A program made the translations under genes and the position numbers. A stretch of 64,000 nt of DNA from an uncultured Bacteroidota bacterium (GTDB lineage: Bacteria > Bacteroidota > Bacteroidia > Flavobacteriales > Flavobacteriaceae): positions 1-64,000 of the forward strand of contig CACKBA010000001.1 of NCBI GenBank assembly GCA_902598295.1, read 5' to 3'. The notes under the pieces were generated by a model. The model did no database searches. It was not told the origin of the DNA and saw only the letters and a program-made list of their open reading frames with translations. Shown here in pieces: positions 36,513 to 45,493 of this stretch; within the stretch, counting starts at the first letter, position 1; each line of letters opens with the position of its first letter.

Positions 36513-37712
36513 TTAATGAGAAACTGGCCAACTATCAATTAAATGAAGATCTCCATTTTTCCATTCAACTATCTCTTGCTCGTTCAATAAACAATCATCT
36601 AGTTTTGTTGTTATAGCATTAACATCAAGTTGTTGGCCAATAAAAACCAATTCTATTTTCCTGTCTCCAAAATCCGAACACCAATCTGACTCAATCATTT
36701 GTTGGTTATTGACAAAATTTGCATAATTTATTCTTTCAGAAAATGGCATGGAGTCCCACCAAACACCAGCAGGATCTGTCTTTACTGATCCGCCTGCAGA
36801 ACTCCACACAAGAGCTTGATTAGCCCTAGATGCAATCCAAAATAAACCTTTACTTCTAATTATGTTTTTTGGAAACTGATATTGAATAAATTTAAGGAAT
36901 CTATTAGGATGAAAGGGCTTTTTTCTTCGGTAGACAAAAGAACCAATCCCATATTCTTCTGTTTCGGGGATGTGTTCGTTTTCTAATTCTTTAATCCAAC
37001 CTGCCGATGATTCTGCTTTTTCAAAGTCGAATAATCCTGTATTAATAACGTCACTTAGATTAACCTTAGAATGGATTGTTGGGATAATTTTAGCATCCGG
37101 ATTTAACTTGTGGATAATATCATATAAATTTCGGAGATCTGATTCTGAAACTAGGTCAGTTTTATTTAATAGAATAATGTTAGCAAACTCTACCTGATCC
37201 GTTAGTAAATTAACAATAGTCCTTTCATCTCCTTCAATATCTGTCAAGTTTCTATCTTTAAGGTATTGAGGACTTGAAAAGTCTTTAAGAAAATTAAGTG
37301 AATCCACAACTGTAACCATAGTATCCACATAACTAAATCTGCTTAAGTCAATACTTCCATCTTCACTTTCAAAACTAAAAGTTTGGGCAACTGGAACTGG
37401 TTCAGATATACCAGTACTTTCAATTATTAAGTAATCAAATTTTTGAGCTTTTGCCAATTTCTCGACCTCTACCATGAGATCCTCCCTTAGTGTACAACAA
37501 ATACATCCGTTACTCATTTCCACCAATTTTTCTTCGGTTCTGGATAATGTATTTTCATTTTTTACAAGATCAGCATCAACGTTAACTTCACTCATATCAT
37601 TGACAATAACTGCAGCCTTCAAACCTTGCTTATTATGCAAAATGTGATTTAGGAGAGTTGTTTTACCAGCCCCTAAAAAACCGCTTAACACGGTTACAGG
37701 AAGTTTTTTCAT
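36513..37712 (-). CDS. CobW/ZigA-type zinc metallochaperone GTPase
   Basis: LSGFLGAGKTTLLNHILHN, GCICCTLREDL, CobW C-terminal domain. Confidence 0.92.
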   Translation of the reverse strand: MKKLPVTVLSGFLGAGKTTLLNHILHNKQGLKAAVIVNDMSEVNVDADLVKNENTLSRTEEKLVEMSNGCICCTLREDLMVEVEKLAKAQKFDYLIIESTGISEPVPVAQTFSFESEDGSIDLSRFSYVDTMVTVVDSLNFLKDFSSPQYLKDRNLTDIEGDERTIVNLLTDQVEFANIILLNKTDLVSESDLRNLYDIIHKLNPDAKIIPTIHSKVNLSDVINTGLFDFEKAESSAGWIKELENEHIPETEEYGIGSFVYRRKKPFHPNRFLKFIQYQFPKNIIRSKGLFWIASRANQALVWSSAGGSVKTDPAGVWWDSMPFSERINYANFVNNQQMIESDWCSDFGDRKIELVFIGQQLDVNAITTKLDDCLLNEQEIVEWKNGDLHLIDSWPVSH

Positions 37713-37722
37713 AGCTCGTTTG

Positions 37723-37752
37723 CAAAATTATAAATATAATTTCAAGGGGCAA
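37723..37752 (-). promoter_or_regulatory. Bacteroidota-type promoter upstream of CobW/ZigA gene
   Basis: Minus strand TTG-N19-TAATTTTG, -7 element 10 nt before ATG. Confidence 0.5.
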
Positions 37753-37778
37753 ACTGAGTTTAATTAAAAATCATGTTA

Positions 37779-38849
37779 TTATTTTTTTTGTTGTTTTGCT
37801 AGTACTTGTAAATCTACAACAGTATCGGTTTCATCTACGATTTCAAACCCTAAGGCAGTCTCTATAATATCCTCTAGAGTTACTATACCTTTAATTTTTT
37901 TTTGTTTATCAATGACCAACGACAAATGCTCCCTATCCCTTAGAAGCTTGTCAAATAAAATTGGAACTTTTGAGTTGTGATCTGTCTTAATTATTTTTCG
38001 CTTTATATCATTAAGCCTTAGGTCCCCCTTTTTTTGAATTATTTTTTCTAAGATTGTATCCTTTAAAACATAACTGCTTATTCTGTTTGTAGTCTGGTTA
38101 TATATTGGTATTCTGGAGAATTCCAGACTCTTATTTTGATTATAAAAATCATGAATTGTAGAGTTTTGATCTGCAATTTTCATAACAGAAAAAGGTGTCA
38201 TAATATCTTTTACTTTAACATTTTGAAGTTTGACAATATTCTTTATAAACAGTGAATCTTTTTCTTCAATTACACCCTCTTCCTCAGCAATTTCAGCAAT
38301 TGTAGAAATGTCCTCTCTTTTAAAAATTGACTCCCTTTTTTCACCCAATCCAATTTTTGTAAAAAGTTGCAAAATCCAAAGCAAACCACTATACCTGAAA
38401 ACTGGTAATATAGAAGATAATAAAATAGTACTTGGTTGAGCCAATTTGTCCCAATAATTTGCCCCTATTGTTTTGGGAATTATTTCAGAAAGAACAAGAA
38501 TTAAAACAGTCATTATTGTTGAAATAATACCCACCAATAATTCTTCCGAAACAGATGCACCAAAAATCAAATAAGTATTGTCAATCTGTAAAGTTGAATA
38601 AGCAATTTTAGCTTGAACCCCTACCATTATTGAACCAACAGTATGAGCGATGGTGTTAAGTGTAAGAATTATTATCAAAGGCTCATCAATCGAACTTTTT
38701 AACCCTTGAAGTTTCTCGGCATATTTTTTTCCTTCCTTAATTTTAATCTTTATAAATGTTGGGTTTACACTCAAAAGGACAGCTTCCAGTATAGAACATA
38801 AAAAAGAAAGAGAAATTGTGAGAAAAGCGTAAAGGATTAAAAGCTCCAA
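37779..38849 (-). CDS. CNNM/CorC-family (DUF21 + CBS) membrane protein
   Basis: DUF21 TM region then VKDIMTPFSVM CBS domain; LVIDKQKKIKGIVTLEDIIETALGFEIVDETD. Confidence 0.9.
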   Translation of the reverse strand: MELLILYAFLTISLSFLCSILEAVLLSVNPTFIKIKIKEGKKYAEKLQGLKSSIDEPLIIILTLNTIAHTVGSIMVGVQAKIAYSTLQIDNTYLIFGASVSEELLVGIISTIMTVLILVLSEIIPKTIGANYWDKLAQPSTILLSSILPVFRYSGLLWILQLFTKIGLGEKRESIFKREDISTIAEIAEEEGVIEEKDSLFIKNIVKLQNVKVKDIMTPFSVMKIADQNSTIHDFYNQNKSLEFSRIPIYNQTTNRISSYVLKDTILEKIIQKKGDLRLNDIKRKIIKTDHNSKVPILFDKLLRDREHLSLVIDKQKKIKGIVTLEDIIETALGFEIVDETDTVVDLQVLAKQQKK

Positions 38850-38873
38850 ATAAAATTGTAATTAAATAAAGTT

Positions 38874-38898
38874 AAGCAATATTATTAAAATATTGCTT
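38874..38898 (-). terminator. 10-bp perfect hairpin at 3' end of CIA30-like gene
   Basis: AAGCAATATT-attaa-AATATTGCTT overlapping stop codon. Confidence 0.4.
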
Positions 38899-39433
38899 TG
38901 ATATATTTTATCTCAAGCTTAAACTCTCCCTCTTGCTTATCTGAAATCTGTAACCCTAAGGACCCTATTCTTTCTGGCGTGATAGGGGGGTAATCAGTAT
39001 ATGTATATCCGCGCCATGTCGGAACAAAATCTTCGATGGGTATGTTTACCTCAACCCACTTATTGTCAACCGAGTTAAAATTAGCTGAATATGATGCTCG
39101 TCTATTGTCTTGACTAAGTCTCATCTTATATGAATTTCCATCTCCTTTAATTCTAATTGAAAAAGACTTGACACCTGCCAATATCTTTCTGCTTAATCGT
39201 AGACGAGATGATGCAAAACCTCCGTTATTTTCCAGAGACAAGTTCCCATAAAATATTAAAGTTTTTTCATCACTAACAGAGAGGTATGATGTTGATATTC
39301 CACCCATGACATCATCATTAACAATGCTCCAATTGTCCAAGCCTATATTTTTTTCAGGATTTAATAGATCCGTACTTTGACTACTCATAGAAATAGAAAC
39401 CAAAAGAATTGTATTTAAAATAAAGTTTTTCAT
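38885..39433 (-). CDS. CIA30-family protein
   Basis: NWSIVNDDVMGGISTSYLSVSDEKTLIFYGNLSLENNGGFASSRL. Confidence 0.85.
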   Translation of the reverse strand: MKNFILNTILLVSISMSSQSTDLLNPEKNIGLDNWSIVNDDVMGGISTSYLSVSDEKTLIFYGNLSLENNGGFASSRLRLSRKILAGVKSFSIRIKGDGNSYKMRLSQDNRRASYSANFNSVDNKWVEVNIPIEDFVPTWRGYTYTDYPPITPERIGSLGLQISDKQEGEFKLEIKYIKAIF

Positions 39434-39464
39434 TTAAGAATTACATTAAAATACTATAATTGAC

Positions 39465-39545
39465 TCAATTTGAAAAATACTTAATTAACCAAATGATTAA
39501 AACAATATCAATAGCTAACGCTAAAAAAATCAAATTTTTTTTCAT
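39465..39545 (-). CDS. putative 26-aa single-TM protein
   Basis: MKKNLIFLALAIDIVLIIWLIKYFSN*; ATGA overlap with upstream stop. Confidence 0.4.
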   Translation of the reverse strand: MKKNLIFLALAIDIVLIIWLIKYFSN

Positions 39546-40519
39546 TTAAGTTTTATCCTTGAAATGTCTTCAAATCCAGTGACATACAAATACTCTTCTT
39601 TGTCATCAAAATTACAATTAGTAATTTTTTTGCCATAATTTATCATAGCCAATAATTTTCCATTTGGTGATATTACTAGAATGCCATTTGGACCCGTTGT
39701 AAAAATATTTCCACTACTATGCACCTTTAAACCGTCAAATCCCCCAGGATATTTTTTACTAAGTTCTTTTCCATCAAAAAAGATTTTTTCCTCAAAATTG
39801 ATAGTATTAAATCTCGATATTTTGGGGTCATTTTTAGGGTCAGAATTGTTAACATAAATATATTTTTCGTCTAATGACAAAGCAATCCCATTTGGTCTTG
39901 ACATGTCCACAGAAATTAAAGAGAGATTTCCGTCTTTAGAATATTTGTAAACTCCATTAAAGTCTATTTCCCTGTACCTATCACTAAAGTTTTTGAATCC
40001 ATAAGGTGGATCTGTAAAATATATATCTCCATTTTTACTAATCGCTAAATCGTTTGGGCTGTTAAATCTTTTTCCTTTGTAATTGTCTACTATGGTTATA
40101 AACTTTGGGTTTTTGCTGCTTAGATTTAATGTCAATGCCAATCTTCTATCCCCGTGTTGACATAAAATAATATTTCCATTTTCATCAAATGCTAATCCAT
40201 TTGCCCCTATGCCCCCCTCATTGAATGATGGGGCATATCCTGTTGAACCACTTGGCGAAATGTAATCTTTGATACCACTTTTTTCATCCCAGGTGAAGAT
40301 TTTATTTTGTCTTACATCCGTAAAAATTAATCTCCCTTTGTCCGAGTCCCACAAAGGTCCTTCTGCTACAATAAACGAGTCAGCTAATATTTCAATTTTC
40401 GCATTTTTATTAATAATTGATAAAACAGAGTCATCAAAAATGGTAATATCATCATTACCAAATTCCTGACTCAATAAAGTAAATGGAATCAGAAAAAGGA
40501 ATTTGATTAATTTTTTCAT
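39542..40519 (-). CDS. SMP-30/gluconolactonase-like protein
   Basis: AEGPLWDSDKGRLIFTDVRQNKIF, FNSPNDLAISKNGDIYFTDPPYG, SRPNGIALSLDEKYIYV. Confidence 0.9.
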   Translation of the reverse strand: MKKLIKFLFLIPFTLLSQEFGNDDITIFDDSVLSIINKNAKIEILADSFIVAEGPLWDSDKGRLIFTDVRQNKIFTWDEKSGIKDYISPSGSTGYAPSFNEGGIGANGLAFDENGNIILCQHGDRRLALTLNLSSKNPKFITIVDNYKGKRFNSPNDLAISKNGDIYFTDPPYGFKNFSDRYREIDFNGVYKYSKDGNLSLISVDMSRPNGIALSLDEKYIYVNNSDPKNDPKISRFNTINFEEKIFFDGKELSKKYPGGFDGLKVHSSGNIFTTGPNGILVISPNGKLLAMINYGKKITNCNFDDKEEYLYVTGFEDISRIKLK

Positions 40520-40564
40520 AAAAAATTTATGACCTTTTCGCTTTTAAGAACGAAATTCAAGATA

Positions 40565-40696
40565 TTAACCTCCTCTGCCAACTTTTCTTACTCCGGAGGA
40601 CTTAGACTTATTGTTCTTGTTGTTAAAATTTTGCTTGACTCCCTTTTTTTTGGGTTGGTGTTTAACAGTTCGATTTCCAAAAAATTTGCTTGACAT
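40565..40696 (-). CDS. 43-aa Lys/Arg/Asn-rich basic protein
   Basis: Manual translation MSSKFFGNRTVKHQPKKKGVKQNFNNKNNKSKSSGVRKVGRGG*. Confidence 0.6.
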   Translation of the reverse strand: MSSKFFGNRTVKHQPKKKGVKQNFNNKNNKSKSSGVRKVGRGG

Positions 40697-40836
40697 TTTT
40701 CAATTTAAAAGTTAAATATACCTAAACAATATGCAATAAGCTTTTAATTGTCTTATTTTTTACCACCGTATTCATTTTTTGATTTATAGTTTTTAATTGC
40801 TAAATGAGTAATATAAAGAAACCACAGGAAAAATAT

Positions 40837-41175
40837 TTATCCAAAAGGAGAGTCCCATTCAAGCCCAAAAATTGTGACCGGATTGTCAAAATATATGTCA
40901 GAATAAATTGTATAGAGTACTAATGAAAGAGAAGAAAAGTACAGCAACTGAGGCAAATATTTGACAGAATAAATCAGTTTTTCTAATTTATCCATCTCAC
41001 TTGATTCACTTTTTTTATAATTTTTTATTGCCAAATACATCATGTATAAGAAAATAACAAATACAGGAATTATTGGTATGAATTCAATATCAAAAACTAT
41101 AATAAGGAGAATTAGAACTGATGATCCAAAGTATAATGCCTGGGGCAAAAACTTCACGGAATATAAGTTTTTCAA
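40837..41175 (-). CDS. internally duplicated membrane protein, second repeat truncated by in-frame TAA
   Basis: LYSVKFLPQALYFGSS... and IYSVKYLPQLLYFSSL... repeats; homology continues after stop to 40753. Confidence 0.6.
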   Translation of the reverse strand: MKNLYSVKFLPQALYFGSSVLILLIIVFDIEFIPIIPVFVIFLYMMYLAIKNYKKSESSEMDKLEKLIYSVKYLPQLLYFSSLSLVLYTIYSDIYFDNPVTIFGLEWDSPFG

Positions 41176-41236
41176 TTTTTTTCATCTTTTGTCTAAAATA
41201 ATTGAAATAAAGTAAACATTATTTAAAATTAAAACA

Positions 41237-41244
41237 TAGGTTTG
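41237..41244 (+). promoter_or_regulatory. candidate -7 element for csp gene
   Basis: TAGGTTTG matches TAnnTTTG, 15 nt before ATG; no properly spaced TTG. Confidence 0.3.
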
Positions 41245-41259
41245 AGTAAATTTATTTAA

Positions 41260-41451
41260 ATGACAGGAACAGTAAAATTTTTTAATGTATCTAAAGGTTT
41301 CGGTTTTATTACAAATGACGAAACCGGAGAGGACATGTTTGTACATTCTACGGCTTTAGACGGAATAACAATTAAAGAAGGAGATAAAGTGAATTATGAA
41401 GAGGGTGAAGGAAGAAAAGGACCCGCTGCCGTTAACGTTACATTAGCTTAA
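41260..41451 (+). CDS. cold shock domain protein
   Basis: GTVKFFNVSKGFGFITNDETGEDMFVHSTAL. Confidence 0.95.
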   Translation: MTGTVKFFNVSKGFGFITNDETGEDMFVHSTALDGITIKEGDKVNYEEGEGRKGPAAVNVTLA

Positions 41452-41548
41452 TCCACAAAAATATACTACTTAAATAATTAATAAGGTTTTAATCTGTTTT
41501 CAGATGTGTGCTGTTTAGTTTTAATTTTTTATTATTTCTAACAAAAAA

Positions 41549-42967
41549 ATGATGACATATAACTTTAACCATCTAATTATAATAATTGTAATTTTTATTT
41601 TTGGATGCGAAAAAAGTCATTATAAACCGCCCAATATTGTTTTTATTTTAACTGATGATTTGGCGTATGCTGACCTAAGTTCTTACGACTCTGAATTTAT
41701 AAATACACCTCATATTGATAAAATGGCTAGTGATGGTGTAAAATTGACATCATATTATGCAGCACAAGCAGTTTGTTCAGCTTCAAGAGCGGCAATACTA
41801 ACCGGGTGCTATCCAAACCGTATTGGGATAAGTGGAGCTTTTGGACCAAAGTCAAAAAAGGGAATAAATCCTGATGAACTATTGTTATCTGAGATGCTTA
41901 AAAATAATGATTACAAAACTGGAATTTTTGGCAAGTGGCATTTGGGAGATGCAGAAAAGTTTATGCCTACCAAACATGGATTTGATGAATTTTATGGAAT
42001 TCTTTTTTCTAATGATATGTGGCCTTATCATCCTGAGTTTCCAGATTCTTATCCTGAAGATCTTTTATTGTATAGAAATACGAAACCTGTCAAGGCTTTA
42101 ATTGACCAGTCTGATTTGACAAAAAATATAACGGACGAGAGTATTCGTTTCATCGATGAGAATAAAGACAACCCATTTTTCTTGTACATATCCCATCCAC
42201 AACCACACGTTCCATTATTTGCATCAAAAGAGTTTGATGGATCTACGGGCAAAGGATTATTTGCAGATGTCATTACTGAAATCGATTTTTCAGTTGGAAG
42301 AATTATTGATGCATTGGAAAAAAATGGTCTTTCTGAAGACACTATAGTTGTTTTTACATCTGATAATGGGCCGTGGCTTTCTTATGGAGATCATGCCGGA
42401 TCATCTGGCATCTATAGGGAAGGAAAGGGAACAGCCTGGGAAGGAGGGCAAAGAGTTCCGTGTATCATTAAGTATCCAAATGAAATTATGGCTGGAACTA
42501 TAATTGACGAGCCTGTAATGGGAATTGATTGGATGCCAACTTTTTCTAAACTAACTGGGTCTACTCTTTCAGAAAATAAGATTGATGGCAAAGATATTTG
42601 GCCACTTATAACTCAAAGAGTAAAAAAATCTCCACATGATGAGCTATATTTTTATTATAGAGAAAATGAGCTTCATGCAGTAAGGTCAGGTGATTGGAAG
42701 CTATATTTCCCAAGAACTTATAGATCATTAAATGGCAAACCTGGTGGTACTGGTGGAATGCCTGTTAAGTATGAGATGAATAAAGTGAGTGACAATGAAC
42801 TTTATAATCTCAAAAATGACCCAAGAGAACAATATAATCTCTACAATGAAAATATTGAAATTGTAAAGAAATTAGAAGATATAGGTGAAAGAGCTAGGGA
42901 AGAACTTGGAGATAAACTGACCTCACGAATTGGTAAGGGTGTTCGAAAAATCGGCATTATAGATTAG
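41549..42967 (+). CDS. sulfatase (arylsulfatase-type)
   Basis: PNIVFILTDDLAYADLS; CSASRAAILTG formylglycine-type motif; GKWHLG; TSDNGPW. Confidence 0.92.
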   Translation: MMTYNFNHLIIIIVIFIFGCEKSHYKPPNIVFILTDDLAYADLSSYDSEFINTPHIDKMASDGVKLTSYYAAQAVCSASRAAILTGCYPNRIGISGAFGPKSKKGINPDELLLSEMLKNNDYKTGIFGKWHLGDAEKFMPTKHGFDEFYGILFSNDMWPYHPEFPDSYPEDLLLYRNTKPVKALIDQSDLTKNITDESIRFIDENKDNPFFLYISHPQPHVPLFASKEFDGSTGKGLFADVITEIDFSVGRIIDALEKNGLSEDTIVVFTSDNGPWLSYGDHAGSSGIYREGKGTAWEGGQRVPCIIKYPNEIMAGTIIDEPVMGIDWMPTFSKLTGSTLSENKIDGKDIWPLITQRVKKSPHDELYFYYRENELHAVRSGDWKLYFPRTYRSLNGKPGGTGGMPVKYEMNKVSDNELYNLKNDPREQYNLYNENIEIVKKLEDIGERAREELGDKLTSRIGKGVRKIGIID

Positions 42968-42970
42968 AAA

Positions 42971-44365
42971 TTACTTGCCGATACAAAAATTTGAAAATAT
43001 GTTTCCAAGCATCTCATCATTAGTTATTTGACCAGTGATTTCTCCAATTGAGTCAATAGCTTTTCTTAGATCTATTGACAACAAATCTCCTGAAATGTTA
43101 TTAACCAAACCTTTTTCAACTTCTACTAAAGATATTAAAGCCTGTGACAAAAATTCATAATGTCTCAAGTTTGTAACGACTGTACTTCCAGCTGTTTCTA
43201 TTAACTCAAAAGCGTTTGATAATTTTTTTACTAGAGTCTCAACAGATTTTTTTTCCAAAGCAGATATTTCAGCCATTTCAGTAATCCCAAATTCGCTAGA
43301 TTTTTTCAAAAGGTTTTCTAAATCAATTTTGGAATTATTCTCTAAGTCTGCTTTATTTCTAATTAGGAAAATTTTTAAATCTTGTCGAGCAAACTCATTT
43401 AAGTCATTTATAATTTCCTCCTCATTTACATCATTAATGTCAAAAAGATAAAGCAATACAGATGCCTCAGATATTTTTGATTTTGTTATTTCAATTCCTT
43501 TTGATTCAATAATATCTTTTGTTTTTCGAAGTCCCGCAGTATCAATAAATCTATACTTTATCCCATCAATAATTATTACATCTTCAATAGCATCTCTAGT
43601 TGTTCCGGGTATATCACTTACTATGGCTTTTTGTTCATTTAATAAAGTATTTAGTAGTGAAGATTTTCCAGAATTTGGTTTGCCAGCAATCGCAACTGGT
43701 ACGCCATTTTTAATCGCATTTCCATACTTAAATGATTCTTTTAAATTTTCCACTTTCTCCTTAACTTTTTTAATAAGTTTTTCTAATTCACTTTTATTTG
43801 CAAAGTCAACATCTTCCTCACCAAAATCTAGTTCTAACTCTATCATTGAAACAAAGTGTAGTAATTCCTCTCTTAGAGCTTTTAAGTCCTTTTGAAAACC
43901 TCCCCTCATTTGACTTAATGCGATTTTATGCATTGAAAATGAGTCCGAATAAATAAGGTCTGACACGGCCTCAGCTTGTGTCAAGTCCATTTTACCACTC
44001 AAAAATGATTTCATCGTAAACTCCCCAGGCTTAGCCAGTCTTATATTACTTTCTAATAATGTTTGAAGTATTTTCTTTTGAATAAATGTAGATCCATGAC
44101 AGGAAATTTCAACTGTCTGTTGACCTGTATAGGACTTGTCCTTATCAAAAAAAGAAACCACCACTTCATCAATTACATCCCCCTTATTTATGAACTCCCC
44201 AAACATCATAGAATGTGACTTTATATCCAAAAGACTTTTTCCACTTTTGGATTTAAAAAAAGGATTGACTTTTTCCAATGCTTTTTCTCCACTTACTCGA
44301 ATCAAGGAAATTGCCCCCATACCACTAGGTGAGGATATAGCAACAATATCATCTTTAAAATCCAT
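42971..44365 (-). CDS. mnmE: tRNA uridine-5-carboxymethylaminomethyl synthesis GTPase
   Basis: IVAISSPSGMGAISLIRVSG; GKPNSGKSSLLN; DIPGTTRDAIED; C-terminal CIGK. Confidence 0.95.
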   Translation of the reverse strand: MDFKDDIVAISSPSGMGAISLIRVSGEKALEKVNPFFKSKSGKSLLDIKSHSMMFGEFINKGDVIDEVVVSFFDKDKSYTGQQTVEISCHGSTFIQKKILQTLLESNIRLAKPGEFTMKSFLSGKMDLTQAEAVSDLIYSDSFSMHKIALSQMRGGFQKDLKALREELLHFVSMIELELDFGEEDVDFANKSELEKLIKKVKEKVENLKESFKYGNAIKNGVPVAIAGKPNSGKSSLLNTLLNEQKAIVSDIPGTTRDAIEDVIIIDGIKYRFIDTAGLRKTKDIIESKGIEITKSKISEASVLLYLFDINDVNEEEIINDLNEFARQDLKIFLIRNKADLENNSKIDLENLLKKSSEFGITEMAEISALEKKSVETLVKKLSNAFELIETAGSTVVTNLRHYEFLSQALISLVEVEKGLVNNISGDLLSIDLRKAIDSIGEITGQITNDEMLGNIFSNFCIGK

Positions 44366-45493
44366 TTATTTAAGCTTTTTAGTAAATGTTGCTCTTCTTT
44401 TATGCAGTGTGCTTTGATAGTTTTTCCAAAATGCCTGAATAGCTTTGTTTTCAACAAGTTCAGGATTTGTTTCAACTTCGACTATTCCTCTTTTATTAAA
44501 AGTATTTTGTAACTCATTAAAAATAACAGCTGTTACACCTTTACTCTGGTATTTAGGGTCAACCCCAATTAAATAAAGCGATACCCTGTCATTAAAGTGT
44601 TGTGCTTTAAATAAATGCAAGTATCCCATTAACCCCATTTTACCATTAATTTTTTTTAATGCTCTGGAGAATGAAGGCATTGTAATTAAGAAAGCTATTA
44701 AATTATTGTCCTTATCCAAACAACATTTGATAAAGTCTGGGTGGATATATTTAATGAATTTTTCTTTGTAGAAATCGATTTGATATTGCTTAATGGTAAC
44801 ATATGTCTGTAGATTTGAATAAGTAATATTCAATAACTCAAACATCTTGTCGACATAAGGAATAATCTCCTTTCTTGATTTAAAATTTAGAACCTTAAGC
44901 TCATACCTTTGCTGAATTATTTTGGAGAATTTTTTTACTTTTTCAGGCGCATCCTCAGCAGAAAAAATTTTGATTTTATACTCCACCCATTCTGCAAGCT
45001 TACTAAATCCAAGTTTTTTTAAATGCTCTTTTTGATATGGATAATGATACCAAGTAATCATCGTATTTAGCTCTTCATATCCCTCAATCAATAGTCCTGC
45101 TTTATCCATATTTGAAAATCCAACAGGTCCATCAACAAATTCAAGCTTTCTTTTTTTGCCAAATTCTATAACGGATTCAAGAAGCTTTTTACTAACCTCC
45201 AAGTCATCAATGGTATCGTACCAACCAAACCTTAATTTATTTTTCTTTTGCTCTTCAATTTCGACCCAATTGACCATTGCCGCAATTCTTCCGACCGTAA
45301 CACCATCTTTTTTAGCGATATAAAATTCCGCTTCGGCATTTTCAAAGACAGGGTTTTTTTCTTTATCCATGGATTCTAATTCTTCCGAAATGATTGGTGG
45401 AACCCAATAATCACAACCCTTGTATAAAGAAAAAGGGAACATCACAAACTCTCTTTCCTGATCTTTATTTTCAACCTTAATAATTTCTATCAT
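44366..45493 (-). CDS. GNAT-like acyltransferase (YghO-type)
   Basis: FPFSLYKGCDYWVPPI, PVGFSNMDKAGLLIEGYEE, GVDPKYQSKGVTAVIFNEL. Confidence 0.75.
   Translation of the reverse strand: MIEIIKVENKDQEREFVMFPFSLYKGCDYWVPPIISEELESMDKEKNPVFENAEAEFYIAKKDGVTVGRIAAMVNWVEIEEQKKNKLRFGWYDTIDDLEVSKKLLESVIEFGKKRKLEFVDGPVGFSNMDKAGLLIEGYEELNTMITWYHYPYQKEHLKKLGFSKLAEWVEYKIKIFSAEDAPEKVKKFSKIIQQRYELKVLNFKSRKEIIPYVDKMFELLNITYSNLQTYVTIKQYQIDFYKEKFIKYIHPDFIKCCLDKDNNLIAFLITMPSFSRALKKINGKMGLMGYLHLFKAQHFNDRVSLYLIGVDPKYQSKGVTAVIFNELQNTFNKRGIVEVETNPELVENKAIQAFWKNYQSTLHKRRATFTKKLK

Noticed and set aside
42950-42982. ATCGGCA...TGCCGAT inverted repeat between sulfatase and mnmE
   Set aside because: 7-bp arms with a 19-nt loop inside coding ends; too weak to call a terminator
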